A DNA stretch of 64,000 bases. Source: Ravibacter sp964559125 (GTDB taxonomy: Bacteria; Bacteroidota; Bacteroidia; Cytophagales; Spirosomataceae). The position numbers and the translations under genes were made by a program. This document shows positions 26,813 through 36,235 of this stretch, one piece after another (the stretch's first letter is position 1; each line of letters opens with the position of its first letter). Under the pieces are notes generated by a model. The model was not told the DNA's origin, did no database searches, and saw nothing but the letters and a program-made list of their open reading frames with translations. Where the stretch lies: the NCBI GenBank assembly GCA_964559125.1, contig CAZLGW010000004.1, positions 62,001-126,000 on the forward strand, in the 5' to 3' direction.

Positions 26813-29800
26813 ATGAAAAGAAAAAGTGATGGTACGCCGCCTTCAGACCGGCCCATACCGCTGCTCCTCAGTTGCCTGCTGTTCATGTATTTTACTACTC
26901 AGACTTATGCTATGACAGGAGAGACCGGGATCATGGCAGATCTCAAATCGGGAGCTGCTATTTCTATCGAGGTGGCTGGCACGGTCAGAGACGACAAAGG
27001 GGAGCCTCTGCCCGGAGTCAATATTATCCTTAAAGGGACGCAGGCCGGTACGACAACCGATGCACAGGGGCGATACAATATCCGTGTAGCATCAGAAAAC
27101 GACGTGCTGATCTTCTCGTTTGTGGGATATGTCAGCCAGGAAGTAGAGGTAGGTGCGCAAAAAGTGATAAACATAAGCCTGGCCGTTGATCAGCGAAACC
27201 TCGACGAAGTAATTGTAGTAGGCTACGGTACCCAGAAGAAAACATCGCTGACAGCAGCAGTATCACATCTGAATGGAAGCGATCTGACAACAGCTCCCGT
27301 GGCCGATTTAACAAATAATCTGGGCGGACGGTTATCCGGCGTGATCAGCCGGCAGGTTTCGGGACAACCCGGTAACGACGGTGCCCGCATTCTTATCCGG
27401 GGAATTGCTACGACAGGCTCATCCGCCCCGTTGCTTATCGTCGATGGTATTCCGAGAAACTTTTCGCAGCTTGACCCTAATACCATCGCCAGCTTCACAG
27501 TCCTGAAAGATGCCGCAGCAGTGGCTCCCTATGGAATGGCGGGAGCAAATGGCGTGGTGTTAGTGACAACCAAAAGAGGTGCGACAGGTCAAACGACGAT
27601 TACCTACAACGGCTACTACGGGATGCAAAACCCTACATTCTTACCTGATTTTGTGAACCTGGAACAATTTGCCGAGCTTCAGAACCAGATCGCTCTCAAC
27701 GCGGGAGACCCTATTCCCTGGCCTGCTGACCGGTTAGAGAAGCATCTTAGCGGGACGGATCCGGACCGTTACCCCAACTGGGACGTATTCGGAACGATGA
27801 TCGACAGGAATTCCCCCATTACCAATCATAGTCTTGAGCTGGCAGGCGGCTCCCAGGGTATCCAATACTACACGAGCGTCGGATACCAGCGACAGAATGG
27901 TATGTGGAGTACCGACTATCAGAATAAATATACATTAACAACAAATCTGGACATCCAGGCGACCCGAACCACCAGAATTTCTGTCGGTATAAACGGTATT
28001 ATCCGAAAACATACCGAACCCGCCGTCGGTGAAAGAGTCAGTCAGGGTCCCGAATATATCATGCAACTTTTTTCCTACGCGCATCCTGATCAGCCACTTA
28101 TTTTCAGCAACGGGAAGTATGGTAATTATGTGGGGCCAGCCATATTCGAAAGTGGCTACAAACGGACTAATGCCAGCACAATCTATACCAAAATGAGTAT
28201 TGATCAGGAGCTTCCCTTTATAGATGGTTTAAGATTGGGTATGAATCTGGCTTATGATCCGTCAAGCATGACCATTAAAGCGTGGCAAACACCGACTTAT
28301 ATCTATACGCTGGATACCAGCAAGGATCCCTACGAATTTACTCCCGGTGTATGGGGGGCTTCAACCCCAACATTGAATGAAACGTTAAGAAATACAAACC
28401 AGCTTACCTGGCAAGGTAACCTGAGCTATCAAAAAAATTTCAAAAAGCATAACCTTTCGGCCCTAGCGCTGATAGAAACCCGTGAAAACCGTCTCAGGAC
28501 ATTTGCTGCAGGCAGACGCAATTACAATGTAGATATAGACGAGCTCAACCTGGGCAGTACAGCCGCGTCCGACATCTCCAATTCAGGTACAAGCTCGCTT
28601 GCCAGGCAGATGGGTTTCGTCTACCGGGTTGCTTACGACTATAACAATAAATACCTGTTGGAAACATCCGGAAGATATGATGGGCACTATTATTTTGCTC
28701 CGGGCAAAAGATGGGGCTTCTTCCCTTCCGTCTCCCTGGGATGGAGGTTATCGGAAGAGGAATTCTTCAAAAACGCAGCAGGCTGGATCGGGAATCTGAA
28801 GCTGAGGGGCTCCTATGGGGAAGTAGGTGCGCTTGCCGGAGGCGCTTTTCAATACCTGAATACCTATAGTACCTACGGGCCTGCTTATGCTTTTGGCGGC
28901 AATTCCAGAATCGGGATAAGTGAGCGCTCCGAGTCAAATCCCAATATTACCTGGGAAAGGGCCCGCAAGTCGAATATAGGAATAGAAATATCGCTACTGA
29001 AGCGGCTTAATCTTGAATTTGACTATTTTTATGAAAAGCGGTCCAACATGCTTGTAGCGCCGGATGTCGTCACGCCCGTAGAATACGGGATAGGTCTGAG
29101 CCAGGTTAACGCAGGTATAATGAGAAATCAGGGAGTCGATCTCTCATTAGGTTTTCACCAGGAGCTGAAGGGGGGGCTGACCTTCTCTTTAAACGGTTCT
29201 TTCACCTACGCCCGGAACAAACGGCTGCAGGTATTCGAAAGTGCAGCGACTTTTGATAACCCCAACAGACGTCTAACCGGCCGGCCTCTCGGGGTTGAAT
29301 TCGGCTACCGGGCACTCGGATATTTTGAAGAATCGGATTTTAATGAAGACGGAGCTCTCAGAAGCGGGATTGCTACGCAACCATGGGATAAGGTACAACC
29401 CGGAGATTTAAGATATGACGACGTCAATGGGGACGGGAAAATAGACGTAAACGATTATGTACAGATCGGCCGCTCTCGCGTTCCTGAAATAATATATGGC
29501 TTTACCCCTGGTATCAGGTATAAAGGTTTTGAACTTAATGTACTGTTTCAGGGGGCTGCGAATGCAAACTTCCGGTTGCACGGCGCGGGTGCCTGGCCAT
29601 TCTGGGGAGGAAGGGCAGCCTATGCTTCCCACCTGGACAACTGGACTCCTGAAAACACCGATGCACGTTATCCTCGTATTATCTACGGGCAGACTGCCAA
29701 TAACCAGCAGCCCTCCAGTTGGTGGGTAGAAAACACAGCCTACCTGAGGGTAAAAAGTGCTACGCTGCAATATACAATTCCTTCCCGGCTCTCTGAAGCC

Positions 29801-29953
29801 TTACGTATCCAGAGAGCTGCGATATATATCTCGGGACAAAACCTGCATACCTGGACTTCTGTCCTCAACTTTGACCCGGAGCTAGACAATACCCAGTCCT
29901 GGGATTATCCCCAGCAAAAAGTACTTTCCTTCGGACTGAATCTTTCTTTCTAG
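26813..29953 (+). CDS. SusC-type TonB-dependent outer-membrane transporter
   Basis: Protein of 1046 residues. A signal peptide (LLLSCLLFMYFTTQTYA) is followed by a carboxypeptidase-regulatory-like domain (VAGTVRDDKGEPLPGVNI, about residues 55-130), the SusC-specific LDEVIVVGYGTQKK link, and the plug domain with ILIRGIATTG and LLIVDGIPR. The remainder is a beta-barrel with a hydrophobic-residue end LNLSF. It forms the channel for energy-driven oligosaccharide import, with the SusD lipoprotein ten bases downstream as its lid. It heads a plus-strand run to 41658 in which most gaps are under 20 bases. No anti-sigma FecR signalling extension is seen at the N-terminus. Confidence 0.96.
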   Translation: MKRKSDGTPPSDRPIPLLLSCLLFMYFTTQTYAMTGETGIMADLKSGAAISIEVAGTVRDDKGEPLPGVNIILKGTQAGTTTDAQGRYNIRVASENDVLIFSFVGYVSQEVEVGAQKVINISLAVDQRNLDEVIVVGYGTQKKTSLTAAVSHLNGSDLTTAPVADLTNNLGGRLSGVISRQVSGQPGNDGARILIRGIATTGSSAPLLIVDGIPRNFSQLDPNTIASFTVLKDAAAVAPYGMAGANGVVLVTTKRGATGQTTITYNGYYGMQNPTFLPDFVNLEQFAELQNQIALNAGDPIPWPADRLEKHLSGTDPDRYPNWDVFGTMIDRNSPITNHSLELAGGSQGIQYYTSVGYQRQNGMWSTDYQNKYTLTTNLDIQATRTTRISVGINGIIRKHTEPAVGERVSQGPEYIMQLFSYAHPDQPLIFSNGKYGNYVGPAIFESGYKRTNASTIYTKMSIDQELPFIDGLRLGMNLAYDPSSMTIKAWQTPTYIYTLDTSKDPYEFTPGVWGASTPTLNETLRNTNQLTWQGNLSYQKNFKKHNLSALALIETRENRLRTFAAGRRNYNVDIDELNLGSTAASDISNSGTSSLARQMGFVYRVAYDYNNKYLLETSGRYDGHYYFAPGKRWGFFPSVSLGWRLSEEEFFKNAAGWIGNLKLRGSYGEVGALAGGAFQYLNTYSTYGPAYAFGGNSRIGISERSESNPNITWERARKSNIGIEISLLKRLNLEFDYFYEKRSNMLVAPDVVTPVEYGIGLSQVNAGIMRNQGVDLSLGFHQELKGGLTFSLNGSFTYARNKRLQVFESAATFDNPNRRLTGRPLGVEFGYRALGYFEESDFNEDGALRSGIATQPWDKVQPGDLRYDDVNGDGKIDVNDYVQIGRSRVPEIIYGFTPGIRYKGFELNVLFQGAANANFRLHGAGAWPFWGGRAAYASHLDNWTPENTDARYPRIIYGQTANNQQPSSWWVENTAYLRVKSATLQYTIPSRLSEALRIQRAAIYISGQNLHTWTSVLNFDPELDNTQSWDYPQQKVLSFGLNLSF

Positions 29954-29963
29954 GATAATAAAA

Positions 29964-31607
29964 ATGACGGCAATGAAGAAAAGATTTAAATTATATATAA
30001 TCGCGTTGAACCTGCTGGCGTTGGCGTCATGCAGTGACTACCTGGAAATTATTCCCCGGGATCAGATTTCGGATGCCTCCGTGTGGGCAAACAGTGAACA
30101 GGCAGATCTGTTTCTCAACGACATCTATCAGCAGCTTCCCAGCGTAATTAACCGTTTTGACCCATGGGAGAATTGGTCAGATGATGCGATGGACGGCATT
30201 GATGCAGCGAACTCGCGGCATGTTTATGCCCTATCCGCATATGACCCCTCAAATAGTGAAAACCAATGGAGCCGGTTTTCGCATATCAGAAAATGCAACC
30301 TGTTCCTGGCAAGGGTAGAATCGAGCAATCTCCCGGAAGATTGGAAAAAAGTAAGATCGGCCGAAGTGCGATTCCTAAGAGCGTATTTCTATATGATGCT
30401 CTGGACATGGCATGGCGGTGTACCCATTATTACCGATGTCCTGAATCAATCCGAGCAAGGGGAAGGTATATTCCGGGAAAGAAACACCTCTGATGAGACA
30501 TTCCGCTTTATTATTGACGAATGTTCAGCGGCAGCAGCCGATCTACCGCTGGCTCCGCAGGAGAAAGGAAGGATTTCCAGAGGGGCTGCCTTGACCCTGA
30601 AAGCATGGAGTGAATTATTTGCCGCCAGCCCCCTCCACAATACCAGCCAGGATGCGGAACGCTGGAGGACTGCCGCCGCTTCTTTCAAGACCGTTATGAA
30701 CCTCGGTGTTTACCAGCTGTTTCCTCAGTATGATCTGCTGTTTCTTGAAGAGAGCAACTATAACCAGGAAGTAATCCTCTCGAAATCGCATATAGGAGGT
30801 ACCTCGTTGGGGCGTAGCATCGAAGGCCTCGCCGGAGCTGCCTTTACAGGGGGAGCACAGACCGGATGGGGAATGCTCAACCCAACCCAGGAAATTGTAG
30901 ATACTTACCGGATGGACAACGGGCTACCAATTACGAATCCTCAATCAGGATATGATCCTCAAAACCCTTATAGTAATCGCGAAAGAAGGTTTTACCAGTC
31001 TATTGTATATGACGGTTCCTTATGGAACGGAGTGACAATGAACAGTCGTATCGGCATAGGCAGCTTCAATGAACTGGACCTCAGCGCTACTACAGCAGCC
31101 AGCAATACAGGCTATTACCTTCGCAAGGGACTCAACGAAAGGTATATCCAGCCAGGCGAACACAGACTTAGCAGCGCAAATTCTATTTTGTTTCGCTATG
31201 CTGAAGTGCTGTTGGGCTATGCTGAGGCACAGAATGAAGCCGTAGGACCCGATGAATCTGTCTATAATGCCATTAACCTGGTGCGGGAACGTGGAGGGCT
31301 GCCACCTCTGGTATCCGGACTAAACCAGTCGGAGATGCGACGAGAGATTTACGATGAGCGCAGGGTAGAACTGGCCTTTGAGGAAAAACGGTGGTATGAC
31401 CTGATCCGCCTAAAGCTAGCCGAAACAAAGCTGAATGGGACGCTCCACGCTATGAAAATCACGCAGGAAAATGGGAAATGGACTTACCAGGTAATCCCGG
31501 CTCCGGGAGGAACCCGCATCTTTCATGCCAACAGGAACTACCTGCTTCCTATTCCCCAATCAGCCATTGATCGTAACTCCAGGTTGTCACAAAATCCGAA
31601 TTATTAG
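29964..31607 (+). CDS. SusD/RagB-type surface glycan-binding lipoprotein
   Basis: Lipoprotein of 547 residues with lipobox LASC near residue 22. TPR-like helices at the N-terminus (EVRFLRAYFYMMLWTWHGGVPII is the strongest family block) are followed by the SusD C-terminal signature EERRVELAFE-type sequence (DERRVELAFEEKRWYDLIR) and the ending LLPIPQSAIDRN. It binds oligosaccharide on the cell surface and closes over SusC. Its stop codon TAG shares its last base with the GTG start of the esterase, so the two are translationally coupled. Confidence 0.96.
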   Translation: MTAMKKRFKLYIIALNLLALASCSDYLEIIPRDQISDASVWANSEQADLFLNDIYQQLPSVINRFDPWENWSDDAMDGIDAANSRHVYALSAYDPSNSENQWSRFSHIRKCNLFLARVESSNLPEDWKKVRSAEVRFLRAYFYMMLWTWHGGVPIITDVLNQSEQGEGIFRERNTSDETFRFIIDECSAAAADLPLAPQEKGRISRGAALTLKAWSELFAASPLHNTSQDAERWRTAAASFKTVMNLGVYQLFPQYDLLFLEESNYNQEVILSKSHIGGTSLGRSIEGLAGAAFTGGAQTGWGMLNPTQEIVDTYRMDNGLPITNPQSGYDPQNPYSNRERRFYQSIVYDGSLWNGVTMNSRIGIGSFNELDLSATTAASNTGYYLRKGLNERYIQPGEHRLSSANSILFRYAEVLLGYAEAQNEAVGPDESVYNAINLVRERGGLPPLVSGLNQSEMRREIYDERRVELAFEEKRWYDLIRLKLAETKLNGTLHAMKITQENGKWTYQVIPAPGGTRIFHANRNYLLPIPQSAIDRNSRLSQNPNY

Positions 31608-32422
31608 TGATTCTCCAGCTTATCAGATTCTGCTGCTTATTCCTGATCCTGGTTTTGCCAGGAAATGACACCTATTCACAAAAAAGCAGTCAGGCGGAGT
31701 TCAACCTTACAGATCAGGTCTTTAAGGCAGCGTTCGATAGCTCTGATCAACGATATGTTGAGCTGTTGCCTAAGGATTTCCAGGTCGGCAGCCCGTACAA
31801 TCTGATGATCGGATTACATGGTCATGGTTCGGACCGGTGGCAATTTGCTACAGGCGGCTGTTCGGAATGCCAGGCATTCCGAACAGCCGCTGCCAAACAC
31901 AAGATGATTGCCATATCTCCTGACTATCGGGCGAGAACCTCGTGGATGGGACCGGCGGCGGAAGCTGATATGGTCCAGATGATCCGCGAGCTCCGGAACA
32001 AGTACCCTATTCGTAAAGTATACCTCGTGGGAGGTTCCATGGGAGGTACCTCTGCGTTGACATTTGCGGCCTTACATCCGGAGCTTATAGACGGTGTCAC
32101 CGCAATGAATGGACATGCCAATCACCTGGAATATGAGAATTTCCAATACCATATAGCCGAATCATTCGGTGGGAGCAAAGCAGTGATTCCCGAAGAGTAT
32201 AAAAAAAGGAGTGCAGAATACTGGCCCGAAAAACTGACCATGCCCATTGCATTTACTGTCGGGGAACTGGATAAATCTGTGCCACCGGACAGTGCTATCC
32301 GGCTGGCAGCAATACTCAAAAAGATGGGACGGAAAGTAATGCTGATCAACCATACCTTTGGAGGCCACTCTACCAATTTCTACGAAGCAATGAGTGCCAT
32401 TGAGTTTATGATTTCCCCTTAA
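31607..32422 (+). CDS. Exported alpha/beta-hydrolase (esterase or peptidase-S9-like)
   Basis: Protein of 271 residues with a signal peptide (LFLILVLPGNDTYSQ). The fold is alpha/beta-hydrolase: oxyanion region MIGLHGHGSDRW, nucleophile elbow GGSMGG, then GELDKSVPPD with the acid and FGGHST with the histidine, so the catalytic triad is complete. It starts with GTG at 31607, inside the SusD stop codon (TAGTG). Its place in the susCD operon suggests removal of acyl groups from the imported or surface-bound glycan. Family members of this size act as carbohydrate esterases or as small lipase-like enzymes; the substrate is inferred. Confidence 0.82.
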   Translation: MILQLIRFCCLFLILVLPGNDTYSQKSSQAEFNLTDQVFKAAFDSSDQRYVELLPKDFQVGSPYNLMIGLHGHGSDRWQFATGGCSECQAFRTAAAKHKMIAISPDYRARTSWMGPAAEADMVQMIRELRNKYPIRKVYLVGGSMGGTSALTFAALHPELIDGVTAMNGHANHLEYENFQYHIAESFGGSKAVIPEEYKKRSAEYWPEKLTMPIAFTVGELDKSVPPDSAIRLAAILKKMGRKVMLINHTFGGHSTNFYEAMSAIEFMISP

Positions 32423-32426
32423 ACAG

Positions 32427-34496
32427 ATGCCAATGAATGACCGCCCCTTACTTAAACGAAGAGATTTTCTGTCAAAGTCTATCGCTGCTCCAGCAGCCTT
32501 GGCTGCCGGAATAAACAGTCTCACCTACAGTCATCCGGAAGATGCACCGTCCTCTAAACCATATACCCTGAATCCTTTAGTCCCCTTCCAGTTCTACCCC
32601 GAACTGGAAACTGAAATGTTCAGCTATATCCGCATTTTAAAAGAGAGATATGGCTTCCGAAGGTTTCTTTTAACAGGACCTAGCAAAGAATACCGTTACA
32701 TCGGTTTCCCAGATGCAAGTGTATTTACAGGGCTTGGAAAGCAGATTCTCCATGTAAAGGAGGCATTGGCCTCTCTTGATGTGGAAATCGGCTGGTGGTG
32801 CGCCACTACTATACGGATAGGAAAAGGTAGTTTTCAGAGTATTGTGCGGGCTGACGGAAGCATTGCCGAGGAAGCATGCTGCCCTCTTGACCCTCAATAC
32901 AGTAGCACTTTCAGCAATTATATAGCCTCAGTAGTCGAAATTGCACGCCCATTCTGGATTAACTTTGAAGACGACTTCCACCTGAATGGAGGCTGCTACT
33001 GCGAGCGTCATCTTGATCTGTTGGCAAAACGTGTGGGACGCCATTACACGAGAGAGCAACTACTTGCCGCACAAAATGAAAAGACATCTGAAAGTGAGAA
33101 ATTAGTCCGGGCATGGGGAGAGGTTTGCAGAGATTCCCTCGCAGGCCTGGCAGCAGCTGTGCGCAGGAAGGTAGATCAGATAGCTCCGGAAACACGACTT
33201 TGCTTGTGTGAGAGCGGCAGCAGCGAACGTGACGGAAATTTTACGGAGGCTGTCACCCGTGCTTTTGCAGGTAGCACGCGACCGGTTGTCAGGGTACACG
33301 GCTCCAGCTACTTCTCGGACCATTCTCTAGACATCGCCAAGACTCTTTTTAACCCGCTTTTCAAGCGCCAGCATCTCCCGCAGGATTTTGAACTGATTCA
33401 TGAGTCAGATACTTTTCCGCATACCCGGTTTTTTATGTCCGCAACCAAATTGAAGACATTGCTGACCGGGGTGCTGGCATATGGACTGGATGACTCGTTA
33501 TTCTACGCAACACAATACCTGGAAAACCCCCTCGAAGAAAAAGCATATTGTGAAATGTTCCACAAAATGCACCGGCGGTTTGATACCTTAAAAAAGGAGG
33601 TACAGGGAGGCAAGGTAACCGGCTGCGAAATCATTCAGAAACCGGCTGTCCATTCTGATTGGGTAAAAATTACAGGTCGAATGGGAATTCCCCATACATC
33701 CGCCAATGGGAAGGTTAAACTGCTTTCAGGGAATGTCGCAGCGGCAATGTCAGACGAAGAAATAAGGTCATTGCTTAAAGGGTCTCTGTTCCTCGACGGA
33801 CACGCTGCTTACATCCTCAGCGAACGGGGATACAGCCAGGCAATCGGGATAAAGGTAACACCTCGCCGACAGACACGGATTCCCCCTTTTTACGAAGGGA
33901 TCCGACATCCGGAACGATATGATCTCCGGAACCGGCTGATGTACAACTATGTATGGGCATTTGGAAACAAGGAAAAATCTTTCTATTTCATGCAGCCTCT
34001 GGTAAATACAGAAGTCCTAACCGACTTCATGGGGTCGGATAAGCAACCTGTTGCAGCAGGAATGACCCGTTTTATAAATGAATGGGGAGGTCGCATTGCA
34101 GCTATGGCCTTCAGCGTAGAAGATCCTTATGTAAATGGACGTGCAGCAGATATATTCAATTACTCGAAACAAACGCTTCTGCAACAGGTACTATCGTGGC
34201 TGGACCAGAATGCTCTACCTGTTTGCATAAGTAATGTACCCAATACATTCTGTATTTTCACCCAGTCGGAATCGGAGCAGTATGGTCTGGCTACTATTAC
34301 CGGGCTGTCTGCCGACACATTCAACACATTCACACTGAATTTATCTCCCGAATGGAGACAATCCTCGTTTGCATTGCTGGAAGATAATGGTACCTGGAAA
34401 CCGGTTGACGGCCAGCGACACAGTAATACCGTTGAATTCAGACTACCTCTTGCGATCATGGATCCGATCGTTATCAAAATCACTAAAAATCTGTAA
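32427..34496 (+). CDS. Tat-exported glycosidase-like protein, unknown family
   Basis: Protein of 689 residues with a twin-arginine-type start (KRRDFLSKSIAAPAALAAG). The first 400 residues look like a TIM barrel: FRRFLLTGPSKEYRYIG, VEIGWWCATTIRIG, FWINFEDDFHLNGGCYC, LCLCESGSSERDGN, and FELIHESDTFPHTRFF. Acidic residues in FEDD and LIHESD are candidates for catalysis. The C-terminal part has a Rossmann-like and a beta-sandwich section, as in GH42-type enzymes. I do not recognise a named family. It begins four bases after the esterase and sits in the susCD operon, so it is a good candidate for the main glycan-cleaving enzyme of the locus. Confidence 0.6.
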   Translation: MPMNDRPLLKRRDFLSKSIAAPAALAAGINSLTYSHPEDAPSSKPYTLNPLVPFQFYPELETEMFSYIRILKERYGFRRFLLTGPSKEYRYIGFPDASVFTGLGKQILHVKEALASLDVEIGWWCATTIRIGKGSFQSIVRADGSIAEEACCPLDPQYSSTFSNYIASVVEIARPFWINFEDDFHLNGGCYCERHLDLLAKRVGRHYTREQLLAAQNEKTSESEKLVRAWGEVCRDSLAGLAAAVRRKVDQIAPETRLCLCESGSSERDGNFTEAVTRAFAGSTRPVVRVHGSSYFSDHSLDIAKTLFNPLFKRQHLPQDFELIHESDTFPHTRFFMSATKLKTLLTGVLAYGLDDSLFYATQYLENPLEEKAYCEMFHKMHRRFDTLKKEVQGGKVTGCEIIQKPAVHSDWVKITGRMGIPHTSANGKVKLLSGNVAAAMSDEEIRSLLKGSLFLDGHAAYILSERGYSQAIGIKVTPRRQTRIPPFYEGIRHPERYDLRNRLMYNYVWAFGNKEKSFYFMQPLVNTEVLTDFMGSDKQPVAAGMTRFINEWGGRIAAMAFSVEDPYVNGRAADIFNYSKQTLLQQVLSWLDQNALPVCISNVPNTFCIFTQSESEQYGLATITGLSADTFNTFTLNLSPEWRQSSFALLEDNGTWKPVDGQRHSNTVEFRLPLAIMDPIVIKITKNL

Positions 34497-34510
34497 AAAT
34501 TACTTTTTTA

Positions 34511-36223
34511 ATGAAAAATCAAACAGTTCGAATTACCTGTTCTGTATTGTTCCTGCTTATAAGCCAGATCCGGGTTTCGGGAATTCAGCAGGTCCTGAAA
34601 TTTGATGTGGTCGTATACGGAGCTACTTCGAGTGGAATCGCAGCTGCTATCCAAAGCTCCAGAATGAAAAAATCCGTACTGCTGATAGAGCCGGGTACCC
34701 GGATAGGAGGATTAACTACAGGGGGATTAGGTAGGACAGATATGGGAAATAAGAATGCTTTTGGCGGTATAGCCCGTGAGTTTTACCATAATATATGGAA
34801 GCACTATAACCTGCCGGAAAACTGGACCCGGGAGACCCGGGAGGCCTATCTGGGTACGCAGGCTATGGAAACCTATACAGACGACAATACTATGTGGGCT
34901 TTCGAGCCTTCAGCAGCTTTAAAAGTTTACAAGGACATGCTTGCTTCTGAAAAAGTAACCCTCGTCTATTCCCAAAGACTCGACCGGACCAGCGGTGTGA
35001 TCCGGGAAGAGGGTAGAATACGACAGATACGGATGGAAAACGGAGCCGTATACGAGGGAAAAATGTTTATCGATGCTACTTACGAAGGAGATCTTATGGC
35101 AGCAGCAAAAGTAAGCTATACTTACGGCCGGGAATCCAATCAGGAATATAATGAAACTTTAAACGGTGTACAGGCAAACAGGATAAATCTTTCACTTAAA
35201 GGTAGGGTGTCGAAAAACGCCTGGAATCATAACTTTGTTCCGGGAGTAGATCCCTATGTAGTAAAAGGAGATAAATCCAGCGGGCTGTTACCCTTTATCA
35301 GCCCTGAAAAACCAGGATTAGACGGCTCCGGCGATAAAAAAATACAGGCTTTCTGCTTCCGTATGACACTGACCGACCATCCGGAGAACAGGATACCTTT
35401 TGAAAAACCCACATACTACAATGAGTTGGATTACGAGCTTCTGTTCCGCAACTACGAAGCCGCCCCGAATGGAAAGATTGACGAGATGTATGACTATGGC
35501 GACCCGATCCTGCCCTGGATCAACGCAAAAATGCCAAACCGGAAAACGGACACCAATAATCAGAAAGGATTTTCAACAGACTTTATAGGTCAAAATTATG
35601 ACTATCCCGAAGCAAGCTACGAAGAAAGGGAAGCCATTGTAAAAAAACACCTGGACTATCAAAAAGGATTGATGTGGACATTGGCATATCATCCGCGTAT
35701 ACCTGAAAAAGTAAGAAAAGAAGTTTCAAAATGGGGGACCTGTAAAGACGAGTATAACGGGAAAGATGGTTGGCAGCAGCAACTTTATATCCGCGAGGCG
35801 AGGAGAATGGTGAGTGATTATGTGATGACACAACGGCATTGCGAAGGAATAGATATTTCGGAAGATGCCATAGGCCTGGCTGCCTACGGAATGGACTCAC
35901 ATCATACACAACGCTATGTGGATGTCAACGGTTATGTTCAAAATGAAGGTAACGTGGAATGCGCCGTAGCTGCTCCTTATCCTATCAGTTACCGGTCAAT
36001 CGTTCCAAAACAAGATGAATGTACAAACCTTCTGGTACCGGTATGTCTGAGCGCAACACACATTGCCTTTGGCTCTATTCGCATGGAGCCGGTTTTCATG
36101 GTATTGGGTCAATCAGCTGCGGTAGCCGCTTCTATAGCAATTGACAAAGGAATTGCATTGCAAGAAGTACAGTATCAGGATCTGAGAAAGAAACTCCTTT
36201 CTATGGGACAACGCCTCAATTAG
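34511..36223 (+). CDS. Exported FAD-dependent oxidoreductase (FAD_oxidored family)
   Basis: Protein of 570 residues with a signal peptide (CSVLFLLISQIRVSG). FAD-binding Rossmann motif FDVVVYGATSSGIAAAIQ, ending in the acidic LLIEPG, is followed by RIGGLTTGGLGRTDMG, all typical of PF12831-type proteins. The C-terminal FAD-contact segment is MEPVFMVLGQSAAVAAS. These proteins are frequent in glycan loci of Bacteroidota, but their substrates are mostly unknown; oxidation of a sugar or cyclitol is plausible. It lies in the susCD operon (14 bases after the glycosidase-like gene, 12 before the symporter). Confidence 0.87.
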   Translation: MKNQTVRITCSVLFLLISQIRVSGIQQVLKFDVVVYGATSSGIAAAIQSSRMKKSVLLIEPGTRIGGLTTGGLGRTDMGNKNAFGGIAREFYHNIWKHYNLPENWTRETREAYLGTQAMETYTDDNTMWAFEPSAALKVYKDMLASEKVTLVYSQRLDRTSGVIREEGRIRQIRMENGAVYEGKMFIDATYEGDLMAAAKVSYTYGRESNQEYNETLNGVQANRINLSLKGRVSKNAWNHNFVPGVDPYVVKGDKSSGLLPFISPEKPGLDGSGDKKIQAFCFRMTLTDHPENRIPFEKPTYYNELDYELLFRNYEAAPNGKIDEMYDYGDPILPWINAKMPNRKTDTNNQKGFSTDFIGQNYDYPEASYEEREAIVKKHLDYQKGLMWTLAYHPRIPEKVRKEVSKWGTCKDEYNGKDGWQQQLYIREARRMVSDYVMTQRHCEGIDISEDAIGLAAYGMDSHHTQRYVDVNGYVQNEGNVECAVAAPYPISYRSIVPKQDECTNLLVPVCLSATHIAFGSIRMEPVFMVLGQSAAVAASIAIDKGIALQEVQYQDLRKKLLSMGQRLN

Positions 36224-36235
36224 CCCGTTAGAAAT

